Assembly: GCF_030265065.1 (NCBI RefSeq)
Contig: NC_080416.1
Coordinates: forward strand, 441,501 to 505,500
Length of the DNA stretch: 64,000 nucleotides
Direction of reading: 5' to 3'
From: Corythoichthys intestinalis
Lineage: Eukaryota > Chordata > Actinopteri > Syngnathiformes > Syngnathidae
Made by a program: the position numbers and the translations under genes. Below the pieces are notes generated by a model. That model saw only the letters and a list, made by a program, of their open reading frames with translations. It made no database searches and was not told the origin of the DNA. Below are positions 12,401 through 22,700 of the stretch, piece by piece; position 1 is the stretch's first letter; each line of letters starts with the position of its first letter.

Positions 12401-13664
12401 GCGAATTATAAGGCTAGTCTGTAAGGAAAGTAGCAGCCGCCATATGTAAAGAAAGAGCTTTTTCAGTTGAAAATTCTTGTGAAGAAACGCTTCAATTCCT
12501 GAATTCTTCATAGATATGGACGTAAAAGAGTCTCGATGCTTGGTTAAAAGCAAAATAAAACAGACAGTTTGCATTTATTTAAATATGTCGAAGAATGATG
12601 CTAGTCCGTAGCGATTAATTTCTCCTATTGATTTTTTTTCAGAATGTTTCAATATGCATGCACGGAACGAAAAATATAATAATTACTTTGAGTCCTCGAA
12701 CAAATCACTCCTGAGACAATCCTTCCTGTTTGTCTGTGGTACAGCTTTCGTACTATTTCAATCCTAAATCAATCGTTGGATCACTGCCTGTGTTGACTCT
12801 GCATCCGACTCTGAATAACTGAAGCGGACTGTAGGGCGGCCCCCAACTTAAAGGCGCTGTGCAGTGAATGTGGAATCTGACCCATCAATCATTATGGAGT
12901 CTATGATCCAGCGTCATTCAAACTCGCAGTCTTGAAAAAAAGAAGCTCCAAATATTATATAAAAACAGACTAAATAGCATAATGAGCAATGAATGAAATT
13001 AGCACAGAATATAAACTTGAAAAGTTATTTCTATATAGCCTCAGCGCCTCGTCGCATGCTGGGAGGCAAGAGTTGCAATATTTTGGGACGACAGCAGAGG
13101 TTGTCTGTCATTGAGCATTGACGGCCAAACGAAGCTTCTTGAAGCAATGAAGCTTTGCAGCTAATTGGTTCACTATCAAGTGGTCTTAAAGCTCAAGAGG
13201 CAACTTTGTGAAAGCGTTACCATCAGATCTTAGTAACCAATCTGACTAAATAAAAATAAGCCTTTCTTATATTCCCCCAGAGTGCTGTGAAAATTGACAA
13301 ACAAATAGCCCAGCTCACCCGACGTAAAAGCAAGCTGGTCTCCAAGCTGAACGAGAGCCTCTCCAAAATCCAATCGCCAGACTTCCCGACAAAGGTCCCG
13401 GCACACATCAGGCAACAGATGGAGAGTAAGGTAAGATCATGCTTTAGATTGTGTAAAAATGTCATGATGTATTTTGAAGAAGTGGTAAATGTATAAAACT
13501 ATGAACTTGTTCCACATGTCCGCACGCTTCTTGAATTTCAGACGTCAGCCTTTCGAGCAGAGTTGAAGACTATTGAAGATCAGCTGAAAGCGCTGCAAAT
13601 GACGGCGACTCCCACAAGCGATTCTAATAATGAGCTCGATCAGTGTCGCACACACAGTTCCTAA
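412..13664 (+). CDS. vars2: Valyl-tRNA synthetase 2, mitochondrial (5' part missing), 18 exons
   Basis: Class I aminoacyl-tRNA synthetase that charges mitochondrial tRNA-Val with valine. Exons seen: 412-539, 622-725, 2163-2244, 2315-2391, 2511-2601, 2692-2785, 5160-5230, 5291-5416, 5488-5592, 5664-5732, 5804-5882, 8549-8679, 8833-8985, 9076-9309, 11688-11799, 11887-12071, 13281-13430, 13542-13664. All junctions are GT/AG and the phases close to give 703 residues and a TAA. Catalytic-fold landmarks are [31 protein letters not shown] and [15 protein letters not shown]. The KMSKS signature is intact at 5527-5541 and is followed by LGNVIDP. The anticodon-binding region spans 8833-9309 ([19 protein letters not shown]). 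A lysine/glutamate-rich C-terminal coiled coil lies at 13281-13600. The HIGH motif and targeting peptide should lie upstream. The mitochondrial paralogue is preferred over vars1 from remembered similarity ([10 protein letters not shown], the region after KMSKS). Introns carry many transposons. No AATAAA was seen close after the stop. Confidence 0.93.
977..2045 (+). repeat. Fold-back repeat with internal tandem monomers, copy 1
   Basis: The ends are a perfect 16-bp inverted repeat, CATAGACTTCATAATG on the left and its complement on the right. Inside are about four monomers of 170-200 bp. Each has a homopolymer A run, a block like GCATTTATTTTACG, GAATAAATGCTTAAATC and TTCTTTATAGATAT. The same family recurs at 10410-11537, 12262-12905 and 61140-61394. 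No coding potential was seen. It lies in the vars2 intron at 726-2162. Confidence 0.7.
2935..5066 (+). mobile_element. Tc1-like DNA transposon, decayed, with a nested insertion
   Basis: Long (about 200 bp) terminal inverted repeats begin with CAGTGCTGGCCAAAAGTATT and end in its complement next to TA. Between them are sense-strand transposase fragments at about 3300-4160: an N-terminal helix-turn-helix stretch ([13 protein letters not shown]), the DNA-binding part ([13 protein letters not shown]) and a catalytic-domain piece ([11 protein letters not shown]). Several frame breaks make it non-functional. The right repeat is interrupted by a different element at about 4373-4930. It lies in the vars2 intron between the exons ending 2785 and starting 5160. 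Confidence 0.85.
4373..4930. mobile_element. Second Tc1-like fragment nested in the right repeat of the first
   Basis: The host element's terminal repeat runs to about 4372 and resumes at about 4960. The intervening sequence is a different Tc1-like relic: antisense transposase-type text (CCACCTCTGGCTTTTATGAC, GGTTTTCAATAAGGTTGAGA, TGATGCATTGTCATCTTGG). Exact limits are uncertain, and no intact ORF remains. Confidence 0.6.
5883..7949. other. vars2 intron, AT-rich, unassigned
   Basis: No exon or named repeat was recognised. About 6430-6900 is very AT-rich with repeated ACATAA-type words. About 7130-7400 is richer in CG and holds three loosely repeated CTCGTGATTGGCTG-like blocks, plus TTAGGATAC-type short repeats near 7430-7490. 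It may hold decayed repeats. Confidence 0.35.
7950..8260 (-). pseudogene. Decayed THAP zinc-finger exon in a vars2 intron
   Basis: On the minus strand a THAP-type C2-CH finger can be read. [12 protein letters not shown] segment (first cysteine pair near 8205-8220) is followed about 40 residues later by ICSKHFVGG (C-x2-H near 8065-8075) and PTED. The two halves lie in different frames, so there is at least one frameshift. Just after PTEDQE comes a plausible splice donor GAG|GTAAGC (near 8024-8030 on the plus strand). THAP fingers occur in host DNA-binding proteins and in P-element-like transposases (THAP9 kin). No downstream exon was found, so the origin is open. Confidence 0.6.
9560..10251. 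mobile_element. hAT-type non-autonomous element with perfect 8-bp target duplication
   Basis: The element starts TAGTGCTGCAACGATTAATC and ends CTACAGCCCTA. It is flanked on both sides by CTTCATAT (9552-9559 and 10252-10259), the 8-bp duplication typical of hAT insertions. A short inverted Tc1-type terminal-repeat scrap (GGTTCAAAAGTTTGGGGTCA) and a long A run lie inside. There is no transposase. A relative of the same family is at 52137-52702. Confidence 0.8.
10410..11537 (-). repeat. Fold-back repeat with internal tandem monomers, copy 2
   Basis: Reverse-oriented copy of the family at 977-2045. Ends are CATAGACTTCATAACGATA and the near-complement TATCATTATGAAATCTATG. Four to five monomers of about 180 bp lie between, each with TTTACGTAAAATAAATGC and AACCAAGAATCGAGACTG. 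A CCCGGT word lies next to both ends and may be a target duplication. It lies in the vars2 intron 9310-11687. Confidence 0.7.
12262..12905 (+). repeat. Fold-back repeat, copy 3, left end lost
   Basis: Same orientation and right half as the copy at 977-2045 (monomers with AAATTCTTGTGAA, a common block before the end, and a right end ATTATGGAGTCTATG). The left terminal repeat is missing. It lies in the vars2 intron 12072-13280. Confidence 0.6.
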
Positions 13665-13894
13665 GGGCGCATCCTTTTAAAACAAGAAAATCATGACATC
13701 ATAGGAAAATGAACTGTAATGAATTATATATACCTTGTGAGTATCAAATCCCAGATTAGTATGATTGTATGTGTGTGATGTGTACAACAGATATGTTTGC
13801 ATTATTATTATTAATATTTGGATTGTATGTGAAGACTGTGCACATTGGCAGTTGCTGTCAGACGGCATTTCCTCCTCAATGGTATTTTTTTCTT

Positions 13895-14227
13895 AGCACC
13901 GTTCAAAAGTTTGGGGTCACTTCGAAATTTCCTCCTTTTTGAAAGAAAAGCACAGTTTTTTTTCAATGGAAAGAACATTAATCAGAAAAACACTAGGGTA
14001 CATATATGAAAAAGACTCCTTGATGTCTGCCATTTCTGCATCGCGATCCTTGTTATATTACCATGTTTCACCCATAAAATCCCCAAAAAATCCAGCTGTG
14101 GTGATTCACAGCTGTGTCTTGAAACTCAGTGGTACATGCAACATAGTTTTTTGGATCAAAACAAAGTACGTACGGGATAATATCTTGTTAAAGTCATGGC
14201 ATCTTTAATTCTGCTCTTCAACCCATA
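13895..14227. mobile_element. Tc1/mariner-like terminal fragment
   Basis: Begins with CCGTTCAAAAGTTTGGGGTC, a terminal repeat word also found near 9920. The inner part matches the complement of 31148-31400 (GTCATGGCATCTTTAATTCT and neighbours). It is broken at about 14228 by another element. No ORF. Confidence 0.55.
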
Positions 14228-15058
14228 AGCGGATTTTAAGGGAGGGCCGGGGAAGCCAGCCCCCCCCCCCTCCCCACCCCCGGTGGCCGAAAAGTGCCAT
14301 TGCTTGAAATTGGCTTTCCTGTATATATAAAAGTTGTAAAGCAATAAAACCGCAACAAAAATGAATGAAATGAACACAAAAAAAAATGATTGGGTCAAAA
14401 TTATTTTTCGAACAGATCATTTGACTAGCAGCTTAGACGGTCATTTACTTTGCATATAATTTTCAACAACAACAAAAAATAGAGGGAGGGCAATTTTATT
14501 TTTCAAATGATTTTTTTCTTTGATTGATTAAATGACTTAGACACAAATATCCTACCCATAATATGGGCCAAACATAAAAAGGATTGTTTCAATCAAAGCA
14601 AATTTTTTAATGCCAAATATTTTTTGCATTCAAAAACGTTTTCTATGATTGAAATTTTTCGAAATCGAAAAATAACTTTCACACATTTCAAATTTATTTT
14701 TGCATTCAAACACATTTTTTTTTTTTTTGATTGAAGCGACTTGTTTTGATTGAATAATAAAGACACAAATCTACCTCCATATGGCTTCACCCAGGGGATA
14801 CAATTTTTGACTTGGGTAACCACATTGGCACAACACCGGCGGGCGTACCATATTCAATGGGTGACGATCTTGGTAAAAAGTATTGCCTAAGCAGCCTGAT
14901 TTAGAATTCCCCTCAAGAATGATGGGAAACGAAAAACGCTTATTGTAAACTTATTATTATAAATATTTTTGTAAGTTAATTTTATTGCTGACACTGCGTT
15001 TCGGGGTCATCAAAATGTTGTGCCCCCCACTGTCCAAAAAGTCAAACTCCGCCTATGC
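14228..15058. mobile_element. Non-autonomous DNA element inserted in the Tc1-like fragment
   Basis: The outer ends are imperfect inverted repeats: CATAAGCGGATTTTAAG on the left, and on the right the complement of CATAGGCGGAGTTTGAC. G/C homopolymer tracts lie just inside. The related sequence at 31148-31210 runs through this point without the insert and so acts as an empty-site paralogue. No coding capacity was seen and the family is not assigned. Confidence 0.5.
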
Positions 15059-15595
15059 TCTCACCTCCAGTTAGGGTTTTGCTGTTTTATTTATTTATTT
15101 TTTTAAATGCCCTCCTGTTCAAAAATTTCTTCCCCCAGAAATTTAGATTTTAAGCTTTCCAATGATGTATCACACGTGCATATTGGACAGTTTTGAAAGT
15201 TGGCCAAATTGGGGATCCTAGAGCTGCTATATAAATTAAAAAAAAAATTAAATGATACTTTTGGGGGGGGGGTGAAAAACATGTCTTATATGTATCCATT
15301 TCCAATGGTAAATCTGAAAAAAATACATTGAACGCACCATTTTTTGGGGGGTGGAGGGGGGGGGGGCGCTACTTCGCGGTTGTTAACTTATCGTGGTGGG
15401 TTCTGGGCCCCATTAACCGCGAAAAACGAGGGATTACTTTGCTATTCTTTTCTGCTGCTGATGTAGGTGTTGTCTGTCCCTTTAAAAATATTTATTTGAA
15501 AAAAAAAAAAAAAACAACTGGGTAGTGCTCTCGTACATAATGTACAAAAAGTAAATGAATGCAATTTAAATATACATCATTTAAATATTTTAGGG
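15059..15595. other. Intergenic stretch with repeat scraps
   Basis: Holds the remainder of the interrupted Tc1-like fragment (to about 15110), G-rich homopolymer tracts at 15260-15270 and 15345-15366, and a MITE-like end with CCGCGAAAAACGAGGGATTA near 15418. No gene was seen. Confidence 0.4.
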
Positions 15596-15599
15596 TATA

Positions 15600-16200
15600 C
15601 AGTACCGGCGTCCTGGCGCTGGCCGCCCTGGTTCAAATCAAAAAATGAAAAATGAACGAAGCAAGAATCTAAGCCTATCCAGCAAACGAGCCAATCCGGA
15701 AGTGTAGTGTAGCGAAGTGAAATAGCGCTGCCGCCGTCATCGAGAAGCAAATAGGGCTGGCCGTTGTTCAAGCGAGCAGCTGGAACGCTAACATTTAGTA
15801 GTGGCAAATCAACATCTCCCGTTATAATTTGGAAGTCGCGCTGTGGCTGCCGTCGCTTCTTCAGCCGCTGTGTTCCAGCATCGAAATGAGCTGCAGACGT
15901 GATAGCGGCGGAAAGGAAGAGTGGCTAACGTTTGCTAACTCTTAACCAGCTGGACCGGACTCGATCTTCCCCTCCAACATGAGAGGCACACGGTTTTGTC
16001 GGAAGCGACATTTAAGTGGTGAGTGACTTCCTCCCGAGGCTGAATGAAAAGTGACCGAACACGGCTCGTCGCCGCCTGACGATATCGTCTGCTTTTAGCT
16101 AACGGGCTAGGGGCACGTTTGCGGAACCACTTAGTTTGTTGCTTGGACTTGCCCCTGATAGCGTCGCGGTACCATGACCGACGTAATAGACGCTAATCAT
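15600..16200 (+). promoter_or_regulatory. mgat1: Probable mgat1 promoter and untranslated first exon
   Basis: CpG-dense compared with its surroundings. A CCAAT box at 15691-15695 directly abuts an ETS-type site, CCGGAAGTG, at 15696-15704. A non-coding exon could run from about 15840 to 16019, where a GTGAGT donor follows. The next + strand coding sequence is mgat1 at 19716, so this is inferred to be its start region. RNA evidence is lacking. Confidence 0.4.
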
Positions 16201-17584
16201 CACGTTACATACGTTGGCTTGGCACGGTTAATAATTGGTGACATGACAACATTGCAAGAGGCGGTGCCCGCCCGGTGAGTTGAAGCATTTCTTCAGCTTG
16301 TTTGTGGAAACTGGCTGAAGTCTGCTGGCTTTCATGGCACTTTCGTGTCTCGGTAGAACGGATAGGGGAGTGTCTAAGAATAGTTTTAGCTGGTACAGTT
16401 TGTAAAAGAGCAACACTGCCCATACTCCGTCATCCTTTGCGAGGGTCGGACGTGTTGCTCCCCGGTCAGGTACCATTTTTTCTTTTGTTTTACTCTAGAT
16501 TAGTTTTCAATTCTCTTCAACATGAACCTTGACTTTATGTACATTATTACCACTGCCAACCCTCACACATATACATTATTCACGTTATCTGTGAGAGAAC
16601 AGATTTCATCTAGTCCTAAAGCAGCGGACCACATTTCACATCCATCCTAACCGGATTGTTGTGTGTCTATATTTGCCAACACTAATTGGTTTATACTGTA
16701 ATGCTAATGCGGAGGCTTCCGAAGTGATGTTCCTGTAACCTACTGTCATCAGAATACATCGTCTTAATCTTACACAGAGATAGTTGAACACGTGCTAAAA
16801 TCTATATATATTTATGAATGTCAATTTATTTATATTCTTTCACACTCAGTACCTGGAGAATACATTTCTTTAAACAGTTTCATGTGGCATAGGGTAGTGA
16901 AGGAGATAGCACCTTTTCTCGTGGGCACCGTCTGTCTGCTTTACTCGAACGCACTTAATATAATCAATCAGGGAATAGTATAATTTCTCGTATTTACTGT
17001 TTGTATAACTAACACACCCAATATAAAATAAATAGCACTTATAGTTTAAGGGAAACAAGCAGAATATAGGGCACAAGAGATACGTGACGCCTTCTTATCA
17101 CAGAAGCCCAACGTGTGTGTCATGCAAGTGACTGAGCGAGATTGACGCTGACAAGCCCAGGTCTGCATCACCAACTCTCGCAATCACTTCTCCCGGACAG
17201 TCCAGAACAAATGGCAGGACGCCCTGTCCCAACACAAGGAACACCGGACAATGCCTGATATCCAACTGATAACATGACTGACAAGACTCCAAGAGCCCCT
17301 TTGACACAGAGGCAAAATCCACAACCTTCGTTGCCCTGACAACAGTAACTCCCGAATCCTCCTGTCCAATCCACAAACGGACAATAATCTTAAACAAACA
17401 CACCATTCTTCTTGCTCAAGGCCCGCCAAGCGAGAGCCTTTAAAAGACAATGTTTAACTAATCGTTGTCATTTTTCTCGGGAACCTTTTGTTGACATGTG
17501 ATAGGGTGACCTTGCCTCCCCGCCTGAGTCTGTTCCTGTTTCGCCTTGTTGTTTGATCGCTCTCGACCTGAATAAATTGTCAAC

Positions 17585-18910
17585 CAGTGTTGTTTTTGTC
17601 AATGACGACTATAATGAAATGCCAGTTTCGTCTGACAAGACGAGAACGAGACGAAAATGCGCCATATTTTGTCACATGTTCACAATATGTGTCTGGTTGT
17701 GTCACTCATATGATGTGCTGCGACCCCTACAATTCACCTGCTAGTGTCCTCTCCAGTCTTCCCATTGCCTGTTTTAGGATACACGCGCTAAGATTAGTCT
17801 TCTTTTCTTGGCAAGAAAAGAGAATATGCAATGTTGCTTTAGCCTTTAAAGGTCTGTGCCAAGTGATCATCACACACTAAATGTAACTCGTAGTGTTACC
17901 ATAGCATTTACGTTCGTGTTAGCATAAGGCTATAGCTAACGGCAAGCGCCCTATTAAACTATGCTGAGTGAACACACACTAAATGTATCTCGTAGCGTTA
18001 GCATAGCATTCACGATAGCATCAGGCTATTGCTAACGGCAAGCGTCCTCTTAAACTCTCAGACAACTTTTTTTTTTTTTTTTTTTACATACAGTTTGTGG
18101 CATCCTGGTGGGTATACCTAATTATTTTTCATTTTACAGACAAAAACATTTTCATTAAACTTAGACTAAAACTAGACGAAATTTGTCTTTGAGTTTTCGT
18201 CAACAAAAACTAGATGAAGACTGATAAGTAGGGCTGTCAAACAATTAAAATTTTTGTTTGAGTTAATTACAGCTTAAAATTTAATTCATCGTAATTAATC
18301 GCGATTCAAACCATCTATATAATATGCCATATTTTTCTGTAAATTATTGTTGGAATGGAAAGATATATACATTCACCATACGGTACATAAGTACTGTATT
18401 TGTTTATTATAACAATACATCAACAAGATGGCATGAACATTATTAACATTCTGTTAAAGTGATCCATGGATAGAAAGACTTGTAGTTCTTAAAAGATAAA
18501 TGTTAGTACAAGTAATAGAAATTTTATATTAAAACCCCTCTTAATGTTTTCATTTTAATAAAATTTGTAAAATTTTCAATCAAAAAAAAAACTAGTAGCC
18601 CGCCATTGTTGATGTCAATAATTACACAATGTTCATGGGTGCTTAAGCCCATAAAATCAGTCGCACCCAAGCGCCAGCAGAGGGTGACAAAACTCCAAAA
18701 AACACAACGAACAAGTGGACATTGCACTGTGCTGTCATTTTAATCTGTTTGAGCGGGGCATGTGCGTTAATTGTGTCAAATATTTTAACGTGATTAATTT
18801 TAAAAAATTAATTACCGCCTGTTAACGCGATAATTTTGACAGCCTTATGAATAAGTATTGCCGTCCAAAAGACTAAGACCAAAATTAAAAAGGCTGCCAA
18901 AACAACACTG
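17585..18910. mobile_element. DNA element with 12-bp terminal inverted repeat, itself carrying a hAT MITE
   Basis: Starts CAGTGTTGTTTTTGTCAATG and ends AAAACAACACTG, a perfect 12-bp inverted repeat. Subterminal text is rich in GACGAGAACGAGACG-type words. Fragments of the same family occur at 38105-38300 and 52840-53110. It sits inside the solo LTR at 16969-19131 and is split by 18229-18847. No transposase remains. Confidence 0.6.
18229..18847. mobile_element. hAT-type MITE (third level of nesting)
   Basis: Ends are TAGGGCTGTCAAA and TTTTGACAGCCTTA. Subterminal inverted text is TTAATTCATCGTAATTAATC and GTGATTAATTTTAAAAAATT. Flanks CTGATAAG and TGAATAAG match at five of eight positions and may be a worn 8-bp duplication. 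A related reversed copy is at 38846-39480. Confidence 0.65.
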
Positions 18911-19715
18911 TTTTCGGTGAGTCTTCTTTAAACCTTTCAAAATGGAGTCAGTACAAAGGGTTAAGACTAAAGGTGAACGTGCGGAGTTGGCCTTTTGGCC
19001 GGGATGTCGGGTCCCTCCGGCCCGGGTCGTCGAGATCCCTCCGGCCCGGGTCGTCGGAGCTGCCCCAGCGCGGGTCCGGCGGTTCGGCTGGTGCGATTTC
19101 GGCCGTCTGGCTAAAAGGTCAGATTCCTTCAGTAGCATTACAGATAATTCTTTTTACTGCGTCAACATCAATGCATCCTGTCCACATGATTAAATTTCAG
19201 GTTACGCACGGACAGTTGAGCTGATACGGGTTAAAATGTGTGCGTGGCTCTCAGCATTGTCTTGTCTGTGGAACCTGGGTCCAAAGGGCTCTTTGAGTGT
19301 TAAAGATTGAAGACCTCCGGCTTAGCTCGACACCTGGCCTGGGCAGCCACTAAAGAAAGTGGACTGTTTTCAAATACGTTATTTATTCATTTGTCAATTG
19401 GTTTGTTTCTTTCACTCTGTTCACAGGCTGATGGCGAAAGGATAATGTAGGAGTCTCATTCCCTCAACCCAAAGTGACCCCATTTTTCCCCGTTTTTGTC
19501 CATCCTCATCTAATGGACTTGATGCATTCCACAGTATTTTTAGTCTCCAGTTCTCCTCTTCAAAAGAAGATAGGGTAACTCTTTAATTTGGTATGATGTA
19601 ATCAGACATCCTTATCTTTCCAACACCGTTTCCCCACCGGATCCGTAGGACTTTTCCCTGGCCGCAGTACCTGTTCCCTCGCTTTATCCGTGTCCACGTT
19701 CAGCGTCCTTGGGCC

Positions 19716-22700
19716 ATGGTCCGAAAGAAAGATTCACTTATACTATGCAGTGCTTTTCTATTCGTCGCTTGGAACGCTTTGCTTTTACTTTACCTTTGGG
19801 GACGCCCGCCGATCGGCCGCCTCGGGGAAGGCGGCGGCACCGAACCAGGAGGAAACGAGGAATGGGGTCTCATCAGGGGCAAAGGAAGCCGGAGCAACCT
19901 GGCGGGAGAGGTGATCCGCTTGGCAGAGGAAGTTGAAATTCAGCTGGAGACTCAGAAACAGCTGTTGAAACAGATCGAAAGTCACAGGGCGGCGTGGTCG
20001 AAGCGGAAAGATGTCGGAAAGAGAGAAATCGCCGTGACCGAACGCGCCGTATCGGAAGCCGTTCTCCGGCCGCCGAAGTCTTCGAAAGACCGCGCGGATT
20101 CCCGGGATCCGACTTTTAAACAAACTCAAAAGCCTTTCGCTTCGGTAGCACCGGACTCTAAGCGCCAGTCCGCTCCGGTGAAGAAAGACGGCGACGACGT
20201 GAAAACGTCGACTCTTGTCGTGACCCCGGAAGTCATCATTCCTATCCTAGTTATTGCTTGTGACAGAGTTACGGTGAAACGGAGTCTGGACAGGCTGATC
20301 CAGTACCGTCCTTCTCAAGAACTCTATCCCATTATTGTCAGCCAGGACTGCGGTCACGCCGAAACGGCCGGCGTCATCGGTTCGTACGGCGATCGGGTGA
20401 CGCACATAAAGCAGCCGGACCTTTCCGACATCAGAGTTCGGCCGGAGCACCGCAAGTTCCAGGGCTACTACAAAATTGCCAGGCATTATCGTTGGGCCCT
20501 TAACCAAGTATTCAAGACTTTTTCACAGTCCACCGTCGTCATCGTGGAGGATGACCTTGAGGTGAGTTCTGGCCTGCTTCTTCCTTTGCCATGCTTACCA
20601 AAAGTATTGGCACCCTTGCAATTCTGTCAGATCATGCTCAATTTCTCCCAGAAAATGATTGCAATTACAAATGCTTTTGTAGTAATATCTTCATTTATTT
20701 TGCTTGCAAAGTAAGAACACAAAAGAGAGTGGGAAAAAAAAAATCATTGTCATTTAACACAATACTCCAAAAATGGTCCGGACTTGTACTTGGTAGCACA
20801 ACCTTTAGACAAAATAACTGCGAACAACCGCTTCCGGTATCCATCAATGAGTTTCTGCTGGAATTTTTGACCATTCTTCTTTGGCCAACTGCTCCAGATC
20901 TCTGAGATTTGAAGATCTATCCACAGGTGTTCTATGGCATTCATGTTTGGACTGATTGCTGACCACTTAAGAAGTCTCCAGTGCTTTCTCTCAGACTATT
21001 TTCTTGTGCTTTTTAAAGTGTTTTCGGGTCATTGTCGTGCTGGAAGACCCATGAGCCAGCCTTCTCACACTGGGCCCTACATGATCCTGCAAAATTTGTC
21101 GGTACTCTTCAGACATGCACACGGTCAAGCAGTCCAGTGCCAGAGGCAGCAAAGCACCCCAAAACATCAGAGAACCTCCGCCATATTTGAACATGGGGAC
21201 CATCTTCTTTTCTTTGAAGGCCTCGTTGACACCTTTTCCCCAAAAAGCTCTACTTTTGTCTCATCTGACCAGAGAACATTCGTTTTTGGCTTTATCAGGT
21301 AAGTTTTGGCAAACTCCAGCCAGGCTTTTTTATGTCTCTGGGTCAGAAGCGGGATCTTCCTGGGTGTCCTATCGTAGAGTCGCTTTTCATTCAGACGGCG
21401 GCAGATTTTATGGGTTGAAAAGAAAAATTGATGGTAGATTTCAACGAAAGATTGTGCGGAGGGTGGATAAAGAACCTCAACTAACATCCAAACAAGTTCA
21501 AGCTGTCCCGAAGTCCGAGGGTACGACAGTGTCAACCCGTACTAGCCGTCTGCGTTTTAGAAGAATGTTCTCTGGTTAGATGAGACAAAAGTAGAGCTTT
21601 TTGGGAAAAGGCATCAACATAGTTTACAGGAGGAAAAAAAACGAGGCCTTCAAAGAAAAGAACACGGTCCCCACAGTCAAACGTGGCAGAGGTTTCCTGA
21701 TGTTTTGGGGTTGCTGCTGCCTCTGGCACTGGACTGCTTGACCGTGTCTGAAGACTACCAACAAATGTTGCAGCATAATGTAGAAGGCTGGGTCTCCCTC
21801 AGAAGTCATGGGTCTTCCAGCAGGACATTGACCCAAAAGCACTAGAAAATGGTTAGAGGTAAAGCACTGGAGAATTCTAAAGTAGCCAGACCTGAATCCC
21901 ATAGAACACCTGTGGAGAGATCTGAAAATGTCAGAGACCTGGAGCAGTTGGCCCAAGAAGAAAGCTCTAAAATTCCAGCAGAGCAGAAGCGGTTGTTTGC
22001 AGTTATTTTGTTGAATGGTTGTGCTACCAAGTATTAGGCTGAGAGCGCCAATACTTTTGTCCGGCCCATTTTTGGAGTTTTGTGTAAAGTGATGATTTTT
22101 TTTTTTCATTTTCTTTTGTGTTTTTTCATTGCAAGCAAAAATAAATGAAGGTATTACGACCAAAGCATTTATAATTGCAATCATTTCCTGGGAGAAATTG
22201 AGCATCATCTGACAGAATTGCAGGGGTGCCAGTACTGCATGTGTATTTTTATTTATTTTTTGGCCCAATTATAACGGTTCATGTGGATGAACTCCTGACC
22301 TGGAAAAAAACCCCCATCAGACATTGTAAGCAGTTCTTGAGTATTCATTTCTATATTTTTTTCACTTGTACGTGTGTCACTGTTTTGGAGGACTATATTT
22401 ACTTTTGCTTGAGTATAATTCTTTTGAAGTAACGCTACTCTTGAGTAAAAATTTTGGCTATTCTACTCATCGCTGCATGTGTGTATTCAGAAGTATAATC
22501 AAGTTTGAGCACCCCTATTCAAAATTTTTCTTGATAAGTCATTGGTTGTAAGGATCAGCAATTTCACATAGCACACAAAGTGGAAAAGAGGAATTACAGA
22601 AAGAGTACCATAATTACAAGAGGAATCTTTTTGTCCATCTTTAGGTGGCACCCGATTTCTTTGAGTATTTCCGTGCCATGTACCCGATCCTGCGGTCCGA

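Larger units (their letters stand above)
16969..19131 (-). mobile_element. Solo LTR, reverse copy, split by nested DNA elements
   Basis: The two outer pieces (about 16969-17584 and 18911-19131) match the LTR family at 34495-35372 in reverse, ending AGATTCCTTCA. The middle is a nested DNA element at 17585-18910. It is a non-coding fossil of probable endogenous-retrovirus or other LTR-retrotransposon origin. Confidence 0.6.

Noticed and set aside
19785-20129. 114-codon minus-strand open frame
   Set aside because: Antisense to the mgat1 stem and anchor exon; composition-driven.
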